DNA of 64,000 nt from Pseudochryseolinea flava (GTDB taxonomy: Bacteria > Bacteroidota > Bacteroidia > Cytophagales > Cyclobacteriaceae): positions 62,001 to 126,000 of the forward strand of contig NZ_QMFY01000006.1 of the NCBI RefSeq assembly GCF_003286915.1, written 5' to 3'. The notes beneath the pieces were generated by a model. It ran no database searches and had not been told where the DNA came from. It saw nothing but the letters and a program-made list of their open reading frames with translations. The position numbers and the translations under genes were made by a program. Positions 1 to 7,934 of the stretch are shown piece by piece; the first letter of the stretch is position 1; each line of letters begins with the position of its first letter.

Positions 1-2
1 AG

Positions 3-359
3 ACAATATTAGCAGTAGACGATTCGGAGAGTATTCTTGCGGTCGTTTCAACAACTCTGGAAGAGGAGTATCAGGTGATTACCGCATCTGACGGTGCTGA
101 AGCGATTAGCAAACTCGCGAGCGGTATTCAGATAGATTTGATCATCACTGATTTGAACATGCCGAAGGCGGATGGAATTCAGGTGATCAAGCAAGCCCGA
201 AGCCAGGAGAAATTATCGCTGGTTCCGATCCTCATGCTCACAACAGAATCGCAGATGGCGAAGAAGCAAGAGGCAAAAGAAGCGGGGGCAACAGGTTGGA
301 TCGTAAAACCCTTTCAGCCAGAAAACTTGAAGGCTGTTGTTAAAAAGGTGTTACGTTAA
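3..359 (+). CDS. cheY: CheY-like single-domain response regulator (5' end cut by window)
   Basis: This is a stand-alone receiver domain that would take phosphate from CheA and pass the signal to the motility machinery. The frame is open from base 3, so the start lies just left of the window; only a few N-terminal residues can be missing because the first beta strand (TILAVDDSES) is already present. The acidic pair is DD at partial residues 6-7, the phospho-acceptor is Asp50 in TDLNMP, the switch Thr is in MLTTES and the conserved Lys is in VKPF. There is no output domain. It sits 26 bases upstream of cheA, so it is probably the first gene of a cheY-cheA transcript. Assignment as CheY rather than another single-domain regulator rests on this context. 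Confidence 0.9.
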   Translation, partial: TILAVDDSESILAVVSTTLEEEYQVITASDGAEAISKLASGIQIDLIITDLNMPKADGIQVIKQARSQEKLSLVPILMLTTESQMAKKQEAKEAGATGWIVKPFQPENLKAVVKKVLR

Positions 360-385
360 TTAAGAACAGATTTGAAGTAGTACTC

Positions 386-2374
386 ATGGATAAAGCGCAC
401 GAAAAATTTTTGCACGAGGCCGCCGAACTGATGGACGCGTTGGAGAAAGCAGTTCTTCAGCTCGATAAGTCACGCGACGATGCGAGTCAGGTTGAAGAAG
501 TTTTTCGCGTGATGCATACATTCAAAGGAACTGCGAAGATGTTTGGATTCGACCGGATCGGTGAGTTCACGCATTACTTAGAAAATATTTTTGATGATCT
601 ACGTCGCGGCAAAATTGATCTCTCTGACGAAATTCTGGAGATCACCTTGAATGCCGTAGATTATTTACGGATGCTTTTGGAAACTCGCGAGTCGGGACAT
701 TCAGAAGCTGAGCATGACAAAATCATGCAGGCCGTGAAGCGCATGTCAAGCGAAAAATCTTCAGAGGTGACTGCGGCAAATGAAGTGGATACGAAGACGG
801 GGAGATTGTTTTGCATATTTTTTAAGCCTCATGCCGATTTTTTAAAAAGCGGAAACAATCCTTTGTATCTCATCGAAGATCTCTCTGCGCATGGAATGGT
901 TTACATTAAAACGTTTACCGATGAAATTCCCGATGCGGAAGGATATGTGGCAGACAACGCATACTTGTATTGGAATATCCTGCTGTTCACGCAGGCCGAC
1001 ACGAAGCAAATCCGCAGCGAGTTTCTGTTTGTTGAAGATCAATGCGATTTGAAGATCGATGTTATCGGTGAAGAAAACTTATTGGTAAGAGAAGACTTCA
1101 AGAAGTTCGTGGATGACTTTGATGGTGTACTGCCTCCGACACTGGTGACACGTTTTGATGAACGTGGACAAGGTGAGGTGAAAAGTAAAAAGGAAGATGC
1201 AACACAGAAGGTGAGTCACCAAAAGTCGTTGCAGTCTATTAAGGTCACATACGAGAAAATCGATAAGCTCATGAGCATTGTGAGCGAGCTCGTAACGACA
1301 CAGGCGCGCTTGAGTTTGTTTGTCGAGGGGACTAAGAATACGGAGTTGGAAGAGATTTCTGAGAACGTTGAAAAGCTCGTGCGTCAGTTACGAGATGAAG
1401 CGTTTAGTATTTCGTTGTTACCGATCAGTCATTTGTCGACGCGTTTTGAGCGTCTCGTTCGTGATACGTCGAAAGAACTGAATAAGAAGATAAGGTTTGT
1501 GACCATTGGCGGTGACACGGCACTCGATAAGAAGATCATCGAGAATTTGATGGATCCGATGCTTCATATATTACGCAATAGCATCGATCATGGTATTGAA
1601 CTTCCAGAAGTGCGCAAGCGTGAAGGGAAAGATGAAGTGGGAACGATTACCTTAAAGTCATATTATGCCGGTACTGACGTGATTATCGAGATACAAGATG
1701 ATGGCGCGGGAATCAATAAGCAACGCGTATTGCAGAAAGCTATTGAGATGGGACTCGTGAAAGCAGCTGACGAAGTTTCTGATCATGAGATCTTCAATTT
1801 CATTTTCCATGCAGGATTTTCGACGGCAAAGAAGGTGACCAACGTTTCTGGGCGTGGTGTCGGCATGGACGTGGTGAACAAGGCGATCAAGAATTTGCGC
1901 GGAGAAATAGAAGTGGATTCAGTGCCGGGTAAAGGGTCGGTTATGCGCATGAAACTTCCATTATCCCTTAGCATTATTGATGGTTTGCTGGTCGGCATTG
2001 AGCGCGCAAATTATGTTATTCCATTGAGTGCAATCGATAAATGTTACGAGATGGAGAGTGATGCTGTAAAACCTGATATGCACGACTTGATTGTACTTGA
2101 CGGTGAGCAGATACCCTACATTGAACTGCGTGATGTATTCGCTTGTAAGAGTGCGAAGCCACAGTATGTTAATTTGGTAGTGGCGAGACACGAAGGTCAG
2201 AAGGTGGCGTTTGAAGTTGATACCATTATTGACGAATACCAGGCGGTGATCAAGCCATTAGGAAAGATTTATAAAGAGCAAGATTTTGCTTCCGGTGCGA
2301 CTATTCTTGGAAATGGAAGGGTGGCGCTGGTTTTGGATACAAATCGATTGATCGAAAGGTTATCGATAAACTAA
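386..2374 (+). CDS. cheA: Chemotaxis histidine kinase CheA
   Basis: The 662-residue protein has the full CheA order. The N-terminal Hpt (P1) domain carries the phosphorylated His44 in MHTFKGTAKMFGF. A P2-like region (about 130-240) is recognisable by FKPHADF and LLFTQADTKQI. A dimerisation helix pair (about 285-345) follows, then an HATPase domain with N box HILRNSIDHGIE and glycine boxes DDGAGI and GRGVGMDVV, and a C-terminal CheW-like P5 domain from about residue 525. It should autophosphorylate in trans in receptor-CheW arrays at the inner membrane and pass phosphate to CheY and CheB. It has no fused receiver. A strong terminator follows directly, separating it from cheW. Confidence 0.97.
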   Translation: MDKAHEKFLHEAAELMDALEKAVLQLDKSRDDASQVEEVFRVMHTFKGTAKMFGFDRIGEFTHYLENIFDDLRRGKIDLSDEILEITLNAVDYLRMLLETRESGHSEAEHDKIMQAVKRMSSEKSSEVTAANEVDTKTGRLFCIFFKPHADFLKSGNNPLYLIEDLSAHGMVYIKTFTDEIPDAEGYVADNAYLYWNILLFTQADTKQIRSEFLFVEDQCDLKIDVIGEENLLVREDFKKFVDDFDGVLPPTLVTRFDERGQGEVKSKKEDATQKVSHQKSLQSIKVTYEKIDKLMSIVSELVTTQARLSLFVEGTKNTELEEISENVEKLVRQLRDEAFSISLLPISHLSTRFERLVRDTSKELNKKIRFVTIGGDTALDKKIIENLMDPMLHILRNSIDHGIELPEVRKREGKDEVGTITLKSYYAGTDVIIEIQDDGAGINKQRVLQKAIEMGLVKAADEVSDHEIFNFIFHAGFSTAKKVTNVSGRGVGMDVVNKAIKNLRGEIEVDSVPGKGSVMRMKLPLSLSIIDGLLVGIERANYVIPLSAIDKCYEMESDAVKPDMHDLIVLDGEQIPYIELRDVFACKSAKPQYVNLVVARHEGQKVAFEVDTIIDEYQAVIKPLGKIYKEQDFASGATILGNGRVALVLDTNRLIERLSIN

Positions 2375-2416
2375 CAGCATACAAACGGGGTTAGGTTTGG
2401 GTAAGTTTGTGTGCCA

Positions 2417-2443
2417 GTCCCGCGGTTTCCGCGGGACTTTTTT
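2417..2443 (+). terminator. Rho-independent terminator after cheA
   Basis: A perfect 9-bp GC-rich stem (2417-2425 with 2429-2437) closes a TTT loop and is followed by six T residues. It lies 43 bases past the cheA stop, before cheW, and so divides the chemotaxis locus into at least two transcription units. Confidence 0.92.
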
Positions 2444-2567
2444 ATTTGTTTGAAGGATTGGGAAATTTCCTAGTGAAAAAAAGGTCATTTCCTGACGATT
2501 TCAGATTCCTCCTATACAGTCGCCTATTGCAATTCGCTCTCTTTGTATAACAAAAAAGTACAACGCG

Positions 2568-3068
2568 ATGCAATCAACATCTACTAAGCCAGAAGCACAG
2601 CTCGAATCGTATCTCACCTTTTTGATGGATAACGAGCTATTTGCTGTGAGTGTAACGAAAGTTACTGAACTTTTGGAGATGCTTCCTGTAACGCATGTTC
2701 CGCGCGCTCCCGAATTTATGCGGGGTGTTATCAATTTGCGCGGCGCTGTTGTTCCGGTAATCGATACACGAATTAAGTTTTCATTGAAGTCCGTTGAGGA
2801 TACAATCAATACATGCATTGTCGTGATGACGATTCAAATGGAAGATGAGGTCGTAAAGGTCGGAGCCATTGTTGATGCGGTGTCGGAAGTGATAGAAATT
2901 ACGAACGATGCTGTGTTGCCACTCCCGGCAGTTGGTAACAAATCAAGCATGAAGTTTATTCAAGGTGTGATCAAGATGAATGAGCGCTTTATTATGGTGC
3001 TCGATGTCGATCGCGTCTTTTCAACAGAAGAGCTTCTTTCTTTACAATCAACAGATTCTGTCGCTTAA
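2568..3068 (+). CDS. cheW: CheW adaptor protein
   Basis: The 166-residue protein is a single CheW (SH3-like double barrel) domain that couples CheA to chemoreceptors. Typical stretches are YLTFLMDNELFAV near the N-terminus, VPRAPEFMRGVINLRGAVVPVID in the middle (the most conserved part of the family) and VLDVDRVF near the end. It is the first gene after the terminator behind cheA, so the roughly 120 bases upstream of it must hold a promoter, although I see no convincing Bacteroidota consensus there. cheR follows 12 bases later. Length is normal for the family. Confidence 0.95.
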   Translation: MQSTSTKPEAQLESYLTFLMDNELFAVSVTKVTELLEMLPVTHVPRAPEFMRGVINLRGAVVPVIDTRIKFSLKSVEDTINTCIVVMTIQMEDEVVKVGAIVDAVSEVIEITNDAVLPLPAVGNKSSMKFIQGVIKMNERFIMVLDVDRVFSTEELLSLQSTDSVA

Positions 3069-3080
3069 TTGAACGGTACG

Positions 3081-3938
3081 ATGAGCACCACCACTGCAAC
3101 CGGAGCGCAATTACTTAGTGACGATGATTTCTTTCGCATTAGCGATTATATCGAAATGCATTATGGAATTCAGTTGCCCATCTCTAAGAAGAAGATGGTG
3201 GAGGCTCGTTTGCAGAAACGTCTTCGTGCGCTGAGAATCGATTCGTTTCCTGAATACTTCGAATTTGCTTTTTCGCAAGGACAAGGTGAAGAGTACAACC
3301 GCATGGTTGATCTTATCACGACTAATAAAACAGAATTCTTTCGTGAACCAGCACATTTTGATTATTTGACGCAAGTTGTGCTTCCGGAGTTCGGACATCA
3401 CCTGGGCAATGCGCCCGGTGGCCTTAAAGTGTGGAGTGCAGCATCGTCAACAGGTGAAGAGATTTATTCTATCTTGATTACAATCGAAGAATTTCTGTTC
3501 CGTCAGTTTAAAAAATTCCCGTATCAAATACTTGGTACTGATCTCTCGGGAGAAGTACTTCAGCAAGCGGTAAAAGCGGTTTACGACGAAGACCGAATTG
3601 ATGCCATTCCAATGGCTATCAAAAAGAAATACTTCCAAAGAAGTAAAGACCGCGAGAATCCACGTGCACGCGTGAAGGCCGACTTTTTGAAGAATGTAGC
3701 CTTTCGTCAAGTGAATCTTCTGAAGTCGCTACACGGTATTGAACGTCACTTTGACGTGATTTTCTGTAGGAACGTACTGATCTATTTTAATAGAGATGTA
3801 CAGTTTCAGGTTGTTCAAAGTTTGTGTGAGCATTTGAAGATTGGTGGCTATTTATTCATCGGTCATTCAGAATCACTTACGAATATGAATCTTCCACTCA
3901 AGCAAGTGAAGCCCACCATTTACAAAAAGATCCGATGA
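3081..3938 (+). CDS. cheR: Chemoreceptor methyltransferase CheR
   Basis: CheR transfers methyl groups from S-adenosylmethionine to receptor glutamates during adaptation. The protein (285 residues from the ATG at 3081) has an N-terminal helical domain and a Rossmann-like SAM domain. Family signatures are NKTEFFREPAHFDYL, the SAM-binding VWSAASSTGEEIYSI, LGTDLSGEVL and FDVIFCRNVLIYFN. The reading frame extends to a TTG at 3069, but the ATG is preferred. The glycine-rich SAM loop has ASS where many CheR proteins have a GCS tripeptide, a mild variation. The last four bases (ATGA) overlap the start of the downstream kinase gene, so the two are probably translationally coupled. Confidence 0.95.
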   Translation: MSTTTATGAQLLSDDDFFRISDYIEMHYGIQLPISKKKMVEARLQKRLRALRIDSFPEYFEFAFSQGQGEEYNRMVDLITTNKTEFFREPAHFDYLTQVVLPEFGHHLGNAPGGLKVWSAASSTGEEIYSILITIEEFLFRQFKKFPYQILGTDLSGEVLQQAVKAVYDEDRIDAIPMAIKKKYFQRSKDRENPRARVKADFLKNVAFRQVNLLKSLHGIERHFDVIFCRNVLIYFNRDVQFQVVQSLCEHLKIGGYLFIGHSESLTNMNLPLKQVKPTIYKKIR

Positions 3939-4810
3939 AAGATATTTCTAACGAAGCGCTTTTGCAGGAGATAAACCGGAGACTTGCCGGCTGCGAACAA
4001 ATCATCAGCGAGCAACAAGATATGCTTGCGCAGTTGAAAGATCTGAATAGAAAGCTCGAGCAATCGGAAGCGCTGAAGAGTCATTTTATCAGCAATATCA
4101 AGAATGAGATCAACAATCCTTTAGCAAGTATTCTGGCGTTGTCGCAGAACGTACTTCGTAAAGGAGATCAATTGTCTCCAGAGTTGTCGAAGAGTATTCG
4201 TTTGATCTACAATGAAGCGCATGCACTCGATTTTCAATTGGATAATATTATGACCGCGGCAGAAATTGAGGCGGGTCAAGTGTCGCCTCGATTTGATGAT
4301 GCAAATGTGTCCACGATTATAGATCAGGTGATTCATGCTTTCAAAAGCAGTATCGATAAGAAGAAAATTAATATCGTCGTTCCTGAAGAGAAAGACATTC
4401 ACTTCGTTACGGACAGTCATTACTTCAAAATTATTGTTGCTAACCTCGTGTCGAACGCTGTGAAGTTTAGCAGAGAAGAAGGTGTGGTTGCAATTTCAGT
4501 TTCCCACGGTGGTGAATCGTTGAACATAGATGTTGTGGATGCTGGTGTCGGTATTTCACAACAGGATTTTCCAAGAATATTCGATCGTTTTACGCAGCTC
4601 GATGTGGGAACGATGAAGAAATATCAAGGGCATGGCATTGGCTTGTCGGTCATTAAAGATCTTGTGGAATTGCTTGACGGCACGATCTCGGTGAAGTCAT
4701 CGGCAGAAGGATCGGCCTTTAGCATCGTGCTACCGGTGAAGTTTAGTCAAGACGGTTTAGATGCGTCGCTTGGAAATGGTGATGAGATTCTATTTGATCA
4801 ATCTTTCTAA
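3935..4810 (+). CDS. Histidine-kinase-like ATPase with the phospho-acceptor His replaced by Asn
   Basis: The 291-residue soluble protein begins with a coiled coil (about residues 5-48), then a HisKA-like dimerisation helix, then a complete HATPase domain. The catalytic half looks intact: N box NLVSNAVKFSREEG, G1 box DAGVGIS, F box FDRFTQ, G2 box GHGIGLSVIKDL. The H box reads FISNIKNEINNPL at residues 51-63; aligned with the family pattern F-x-x-N-x-S-H-E-x-R-x-P-L, the phosphorylated His is Asn57. There is no sensor domain or membrane segment. It is sandwiched between cheR (4-base overlap) and cheD (2-base gap). It may be a pseudokinase, an allosteric ATPase, or may phosphorylate a His in another protein; the product of the gene at 6330 is a candidate partner. 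Confidence 0.85.
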   Translation: MKDISNEALLQEINRRLAGCEQIISEQQDMLAQLKDLNRKLEQSEALKSHFISNIKNEINNPLASILALSQNVLRKGDQLSPELSKSIRLIYNEAHALDFQLDNIMTAAEIEAGQVSPRFDDANVSTIIDQVIHAFKSSIDKKKINIVVPEEKDIHFVTDSHYFKIIVANLVSNAVKFSREEGVVAISVSHGGESLNIDVVDAGVGISQQDFPRIFDRFTQLDVGTMKKYQGHGIGLSVIKDLVELLDGTISVKSSAEGSAFSIVLPVKFSQDGLDASLGNGDEILFDQSF

Positions 4811-4812
4811 GC

Positions 4813-5286
4813 ATGGAAGCTGAAACACTCGAAAAGGTATTTCTCTATCCGGCAAACATCCATGTTTCGCTTCGTCCGGTTTGCATCGCGACGTTGCTTG
4901 GAACTTGCGTTGCAGTATGTCTTTGGGATACGAGAACCAAGATCGGGGGGATGAACCATTATTTGTTGCCGCTTTGGAATGGTGAAGGACTTGCTTCTCC
5001 AAAGTATGGAAATATTGCTATCGAGAAATTGATTTCGAAGATGGAGTCTTACGGCGCCAACAGACGTCATATGGTTGGTAAGATTTTCGGTGGTCGTGCA
5101 CAACACGATACACGCATTTCTTTCAATATCGGTGAGCGTAATGCGCAGATTGCAAAGCAGATGATGTCTGAATATGGTATTCCTGTGGTGGCGGAGAATG
5201 TTGTAGGAGAGCATGGAATGAATATTCGTTTCGATACATCAACAGGTGTAGTGAAGTTGAAATACATAAAAGGTAACATCCGATGA
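4813..5286 (+). CDS. cheD: Chemoreceptor glutamine deamidase CheD
   Basis: CheD deamidates specific glutamines in chemoreceptors and in some species interacts with CheC or CheY. The 157-residue protein shows the catalytic Cys32 in LLGTCVAVCLWD and His49 in GGMNHYLLP, with the usual downstream motifs KIFGGRAQ and NIGERNAQIAK. The family normally has GSCV at the Cys; GTCV here is a conservative change. No cheC or cheX gene is in the locus. It starts two bases after the kinase stop, and its own stop overlaps the cheB start, supporting one operon. Confidence 0.94.
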   Translation: MEAETLEKVFLYPANIHVSLRPVCIATLLGTCVAVCLWDTRTKIGGMNHYLLPLWNGEGLASPKYGNIAIEKLISKMESYGANRRHMVGKIFGGRAQHDTRISFNIGERNAQIAKQMMSEYGIPVVAENVVGEHGMNIRFDTSTGVVKLKYIKGNIR

Positions 5287-6317
5287 TGAGCAACGCCAAA
5301 ATAAAGGTGCTGGTCATTGACGATGCAGCATTGGTTCGGAAAACTTTGCGTGAATGGATCAACGCGCAAGAAGATATGGAAGTGATCGGTGTAGCTGCTG
5401 ATCCATATATCGCTGTAGACAAGATGCGTGTGCAGAAGCCCGACGTGATTACGCTTGATATCGAGATGCCACGCATGGACGGGTTAACCTTCTTGCGTAA
5501 GCTCATGGAGCAGCATCCGATTCCGGTTATCATCGTGTCGAGCTTAACGAGTGCGGCAGTAGCGGTCAAGGCTATGGAATATGGTGCGGTGGATGTTTTC
5601 TTGAAAGATAATATTCGTGTGGTGAGTAATGATCATAGCGGATACGATTCGTTGGTGTCACGTATTCGCGTGGCGCACCAAGCACGGATTAAACGATTGA
5701 AGCCATCGGCAATCCAAATCAATCCGGTGCATGAACTGAATAAGATTGGTACAAGCGATAAGATTATCGTGTTGGGCGCTTCTACGGGAGGCACCACGGC
5801 GATTCATAACATACTGTCGGCGCTGCCAATCGATACACCCGGTATGGTGATCGTTCAACATATGCCGCGGGAATTTACCAAACATTTTGCCGCGCGACTG
5901 AATGAGCTGTCGGTACTTACTGTAAAAGAGGCAGAAGATGGTGAACGTGTGTTGCCAGGTAAAGTACTGATTTGCCCTGGTGGAATTCACGTAAAAGTTC
6001 TTCGTCACGGAGCCACTACGGTTGTAAAACTTTGGGACGGTGAGCCTGTAAATCTTCATAAGCCTTCGGTGGATGTATTATTTGATTCTGCGGCGGATCA
6101 GCTTGGTAAAAATTGTATTGGCGTACTGCTCACCGGAATGGGCAAAGACGGCGCGCAAGGACTTTTGGCAATGAAGAAGAAAGGTGCATTTACAATTGCA
6201 CAAGACGAGGCGACTTCGGTGGTGTATGGCATGCCGAAGGAAGCTGCGAAACTCAATGCAGTAGATAAAATTCTACCGCTTGAGAATATTCCGAACGAAC
6301 TAGTTACCCTTGATTAA
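5283..6317 (+). CDS. cheB: Chemotaxis response regulator methylesterase CheB
   Basis: CheB removes methyl groups from chemoreceptors and is activated by CheA. The 344-residue protein has an N-terminal receiver (acidic pair DD at 13-14, phospho-acceptor Asp59 in TLDIEMPRMDG), a linker, and a C-terminal methylesterase domain. The nucleophile Ser lies in GASTGGT, the catalytic His in VQHMP and the Asp in GMGKDGAQGL. Overall length and order are standard. The start ATG at 5283 overlaps the cheD stop; a second ATG follows at 5286 and could serve equally. The DHp-like gene begins 12 bases after its stop. Confidence 0.96.
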   Translation: MMSNAKIKVLVIDDAALVRKTLREWINAQEDMEVIGVAADPYIAVDKMRVQKPDVITLDIEMPRMDGLTFLRKLMEQHPIPVIIVSSLTSAAVAVKAMEYGAVDVFLKDNIRVVSNDHSGYDSLVSRIRVAHQARIKRLKPSAIQINPVHELNKIGTSDKIIVLGASTGGTTAIHNILSALPIDTPGMVIVQHMPREFTKHFAARLNELSVLTVKEAEDGERVLPGKVLICPGGIHVKVLRHGATTVVKLWDGEPVNLHKPSVDVLFDSAADQLGKNCIGVLLTGMGKDGAQGLLAMKKKGAFTIAQDEATSVVYGMPKEAAKLNAVDKILPLENIPNELVTLD

Positions 6318-6329
6318 AATAAGAACGAC

Positions 6330-6638
6330 ATGGAACCACTACAGGAAAAAATAGACCCCTCTCCGCCAGATGATCCATTCTTTCGCATTAGAGAATTGGT
6401 GAATGTGTATCGTTTTCACAATGATCACATCATGAGAGGTCCTGTGTGCAGGGCGTTGGGATTACTCGAATTGTTGAACTATGAAAAACTTCCACAGTCA
6501 GCACGAGAGCTGATAATCATGTTGAACGACGAGATTAATACAATCGAGAAAGTGACTGTCGCGATTTCTAGAACGTTGAATCGCCACGAAGAAAAAAATG
6601 AGTTATTAAATAATGTAGAAAACTATACGAACAAGTAA
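6330..6638 (+). CDS. Small stand-alone DHp-like (H-box) protein in the chemotaxis operon
   Basis: This 102-residue protein has no annotated-looking domain beyond a helical hairpin that resembles the dimerisation/phosphotransfer part of Bacteroidota histidine kinases. Residues 30-46 read HNDHIMRGPVCRALGLL, which fits the pattern H-x-[LIV]-R-x-P-V-x-R-x-x-G-L seen around the phospho-His of that kinase group; His33 is in the acceptor position. A second helix, about residues 58-86, has the spacing of DHp helix 2. No ATPase domain, receiver or membrane segment follows. It lies 12 bases after cheB and 1 base before the outer-membrane barrel gene. I infer a phosphotransfer or docking module; it could be the substrate of the His-less kinase at 3935. 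Homology is judged by eye. Confidence 0.6.
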   Translation: MEPLQEKIDPSPPDDPFFRIRELVNVYRFHNDHIMRGPVCRALGLLELLNYEKLPQSARELIIMLNDEINTIEKVTVAISRTLNRHEEKNELLNNVENYTNK

Positions 6639-6639
6639 T

Positions 6640-7917
6640 ATGAAACGATTGAATTGTAGGTTGATGTTGTTGATCGCGATGCTGACATTACTTTGTCAAT
6701 GGTCGACAGCGCAGTCTGTTTCTTTTGATGGAGAGTATCGAATTAATCCGGTGTATTCTCGCGGTTTTCGGGAGCCGATGTATAAAGGCGACGAGGCAGG
6801 CCTTTTTACCATGCAACGGACACGCCTCATTTTGCGCTATGAGAAACCTGATGATTTGGAAGCAGAGATCATCGTGCAAGACAGGCGTTTTTGGGGAGAT
6901 CAAGATGATCGCGCCGACGTTGCAAACCTCTCGGTGTTTCGCGCATGGGTAGAGAAGTATTTCACACCTAAGTTTTCCGTCCGACTTGGTCGTCAAGGAT
7001 TTGTTTATGACGAACAACACATCCTCGGTGATCCTAACTGGGTGGGTACACGCGCGCATGATGCAGCCCTACTTAAATATGAGACAGAAGGTTTCAAAGC
7101 ACACCTCGCGGTAGCGTACAATGCTAATGGACAAGAATTGAAACGTGAGGTGTATGATTATAACATGTACAAGAACATGCAGTTCTTCTGGGTGGAAAAA
7201 AAGATCAACGACCACCTCTTGACTTTTACGGTGATCAACCGCGGTATGGAGAAAGGCGATACGACATCTGCCTATACTCAAACTTTCGGCCCGTATACAA
7301 AGATCAAATTATCGGATAAGCTTACATTCAAAGGGTTGTACTACTATCAGGTTGGCGAGACGATCGAAGGCCATGACCTCAATGCATCTTTCTATTCTGC
7401 ACTGTTAGAATATGAACCGTCGGAGACGCTTGAATTTATTTTAGGTGTTGATGCGGGGACTGGGACAAATACACATAGACAAGGCGATCCAAATAATACG
7501 AAGTCGTACACCTTCGACCGGCACTATGGGTTGCTTCACGGTCACTTCGGGTACCTCGATTATTTCTACGTGACAAATCCGACAAATTACGGTGTCCATG
7601 ATTATTACTTGAAAACAAAGGTGAATGTAAACAAAAAGTTTTCGATAGAAGATCATATTCACAATTTCACAACATCAGCACGTGTATACAATCAAGTTGA
7701 CGATTCACCGATGAGTCATGCGCTCGGAATTGAAAATGATATTCTCTTGAATTACAAGTTCTCATCGACATTCAAAGCTAGTGTGGGACACTCGATCATG
7801 TTTGGTACGGCAACCCTTGATCAAGTTTTTGACGGAAGAAAGAGTCAAGAGAACCAGGTGCTTTATGCTGTGATTACAGCAACGCCTAATTTCTTTAAAA
7901 CCAAATCAGAACAATAA
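6640..7917 (+). CDS. Outer-membrane beta-barrel protein (alginate-export/porin-like)
   Basis: The 425-residue protein begins with a Sec signal peptide (hydrophobic stretch about 8-22, likely cleavage in STAQS) and then consists of alternating-pattern strands rich in Tyr, Phe and Trp with Asp/Asn turns, as in an outer-membrane barrel. RLILRYE, AEIIVQDRRFWG and FSVRLGRQGFVYDEQHILG recall the alginate-export-type porin family common in Bacteroidota. It probably lets a small carbohydrate or organic solute through the outer membrane. Its start codon is one base from the stop of the preceding DHp-like gene, and a chemoreceptor follows after 17 bases, so it appears co-expressed with the chemotaxis proteins. 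The substrate is unknown. Confidence 0.75.
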   Translation: MKRLNCRLMLLIAMLTLLCQWSTAQSVSFDGEYRINPVYSRGFREPMYKGDEAGLFTMQRTRLILRYEKPDDLEAEIIVQDRRFWGDQDDRADVANLSVFRAWVEKYFTPKFSVRLGRQGFVYDEQHILGDPNWVGTRAHDAALLKYETEGFKAHLAVAYNANGQELKREVYDYNMYKNMQFFWVEKKINDHLLTFTVINRGMEKGDTTSAYTQTFGPYTKIKLSDKLTFKGLYYYQVGETIEGHDLNASFYSALLEYEPSETLEFILGVDAGTGTNTHRQGDPNNTKSYTFDRHYGLLHGHFGYLDYFYVTNPTNYGVHDYYLKTKVNVNKKFSIEDHIHNFTTSARVYNQVDDSPMSHALGIENDILLNYKFSSTFKASVGHSIMFGTATLDQVFDGRKSQENQVLYAVITATPNFFKTKSEQ

Positions 7918-7934
7918 AAGATCACTAAATCAAT

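Noticed and set aside
842-1042. Antisense open frames inside cheA and other long genes
   Set aside because: They lie entirely opposite strong coding genes and show no domain or signal; they are shadows of the sense codon pattern.
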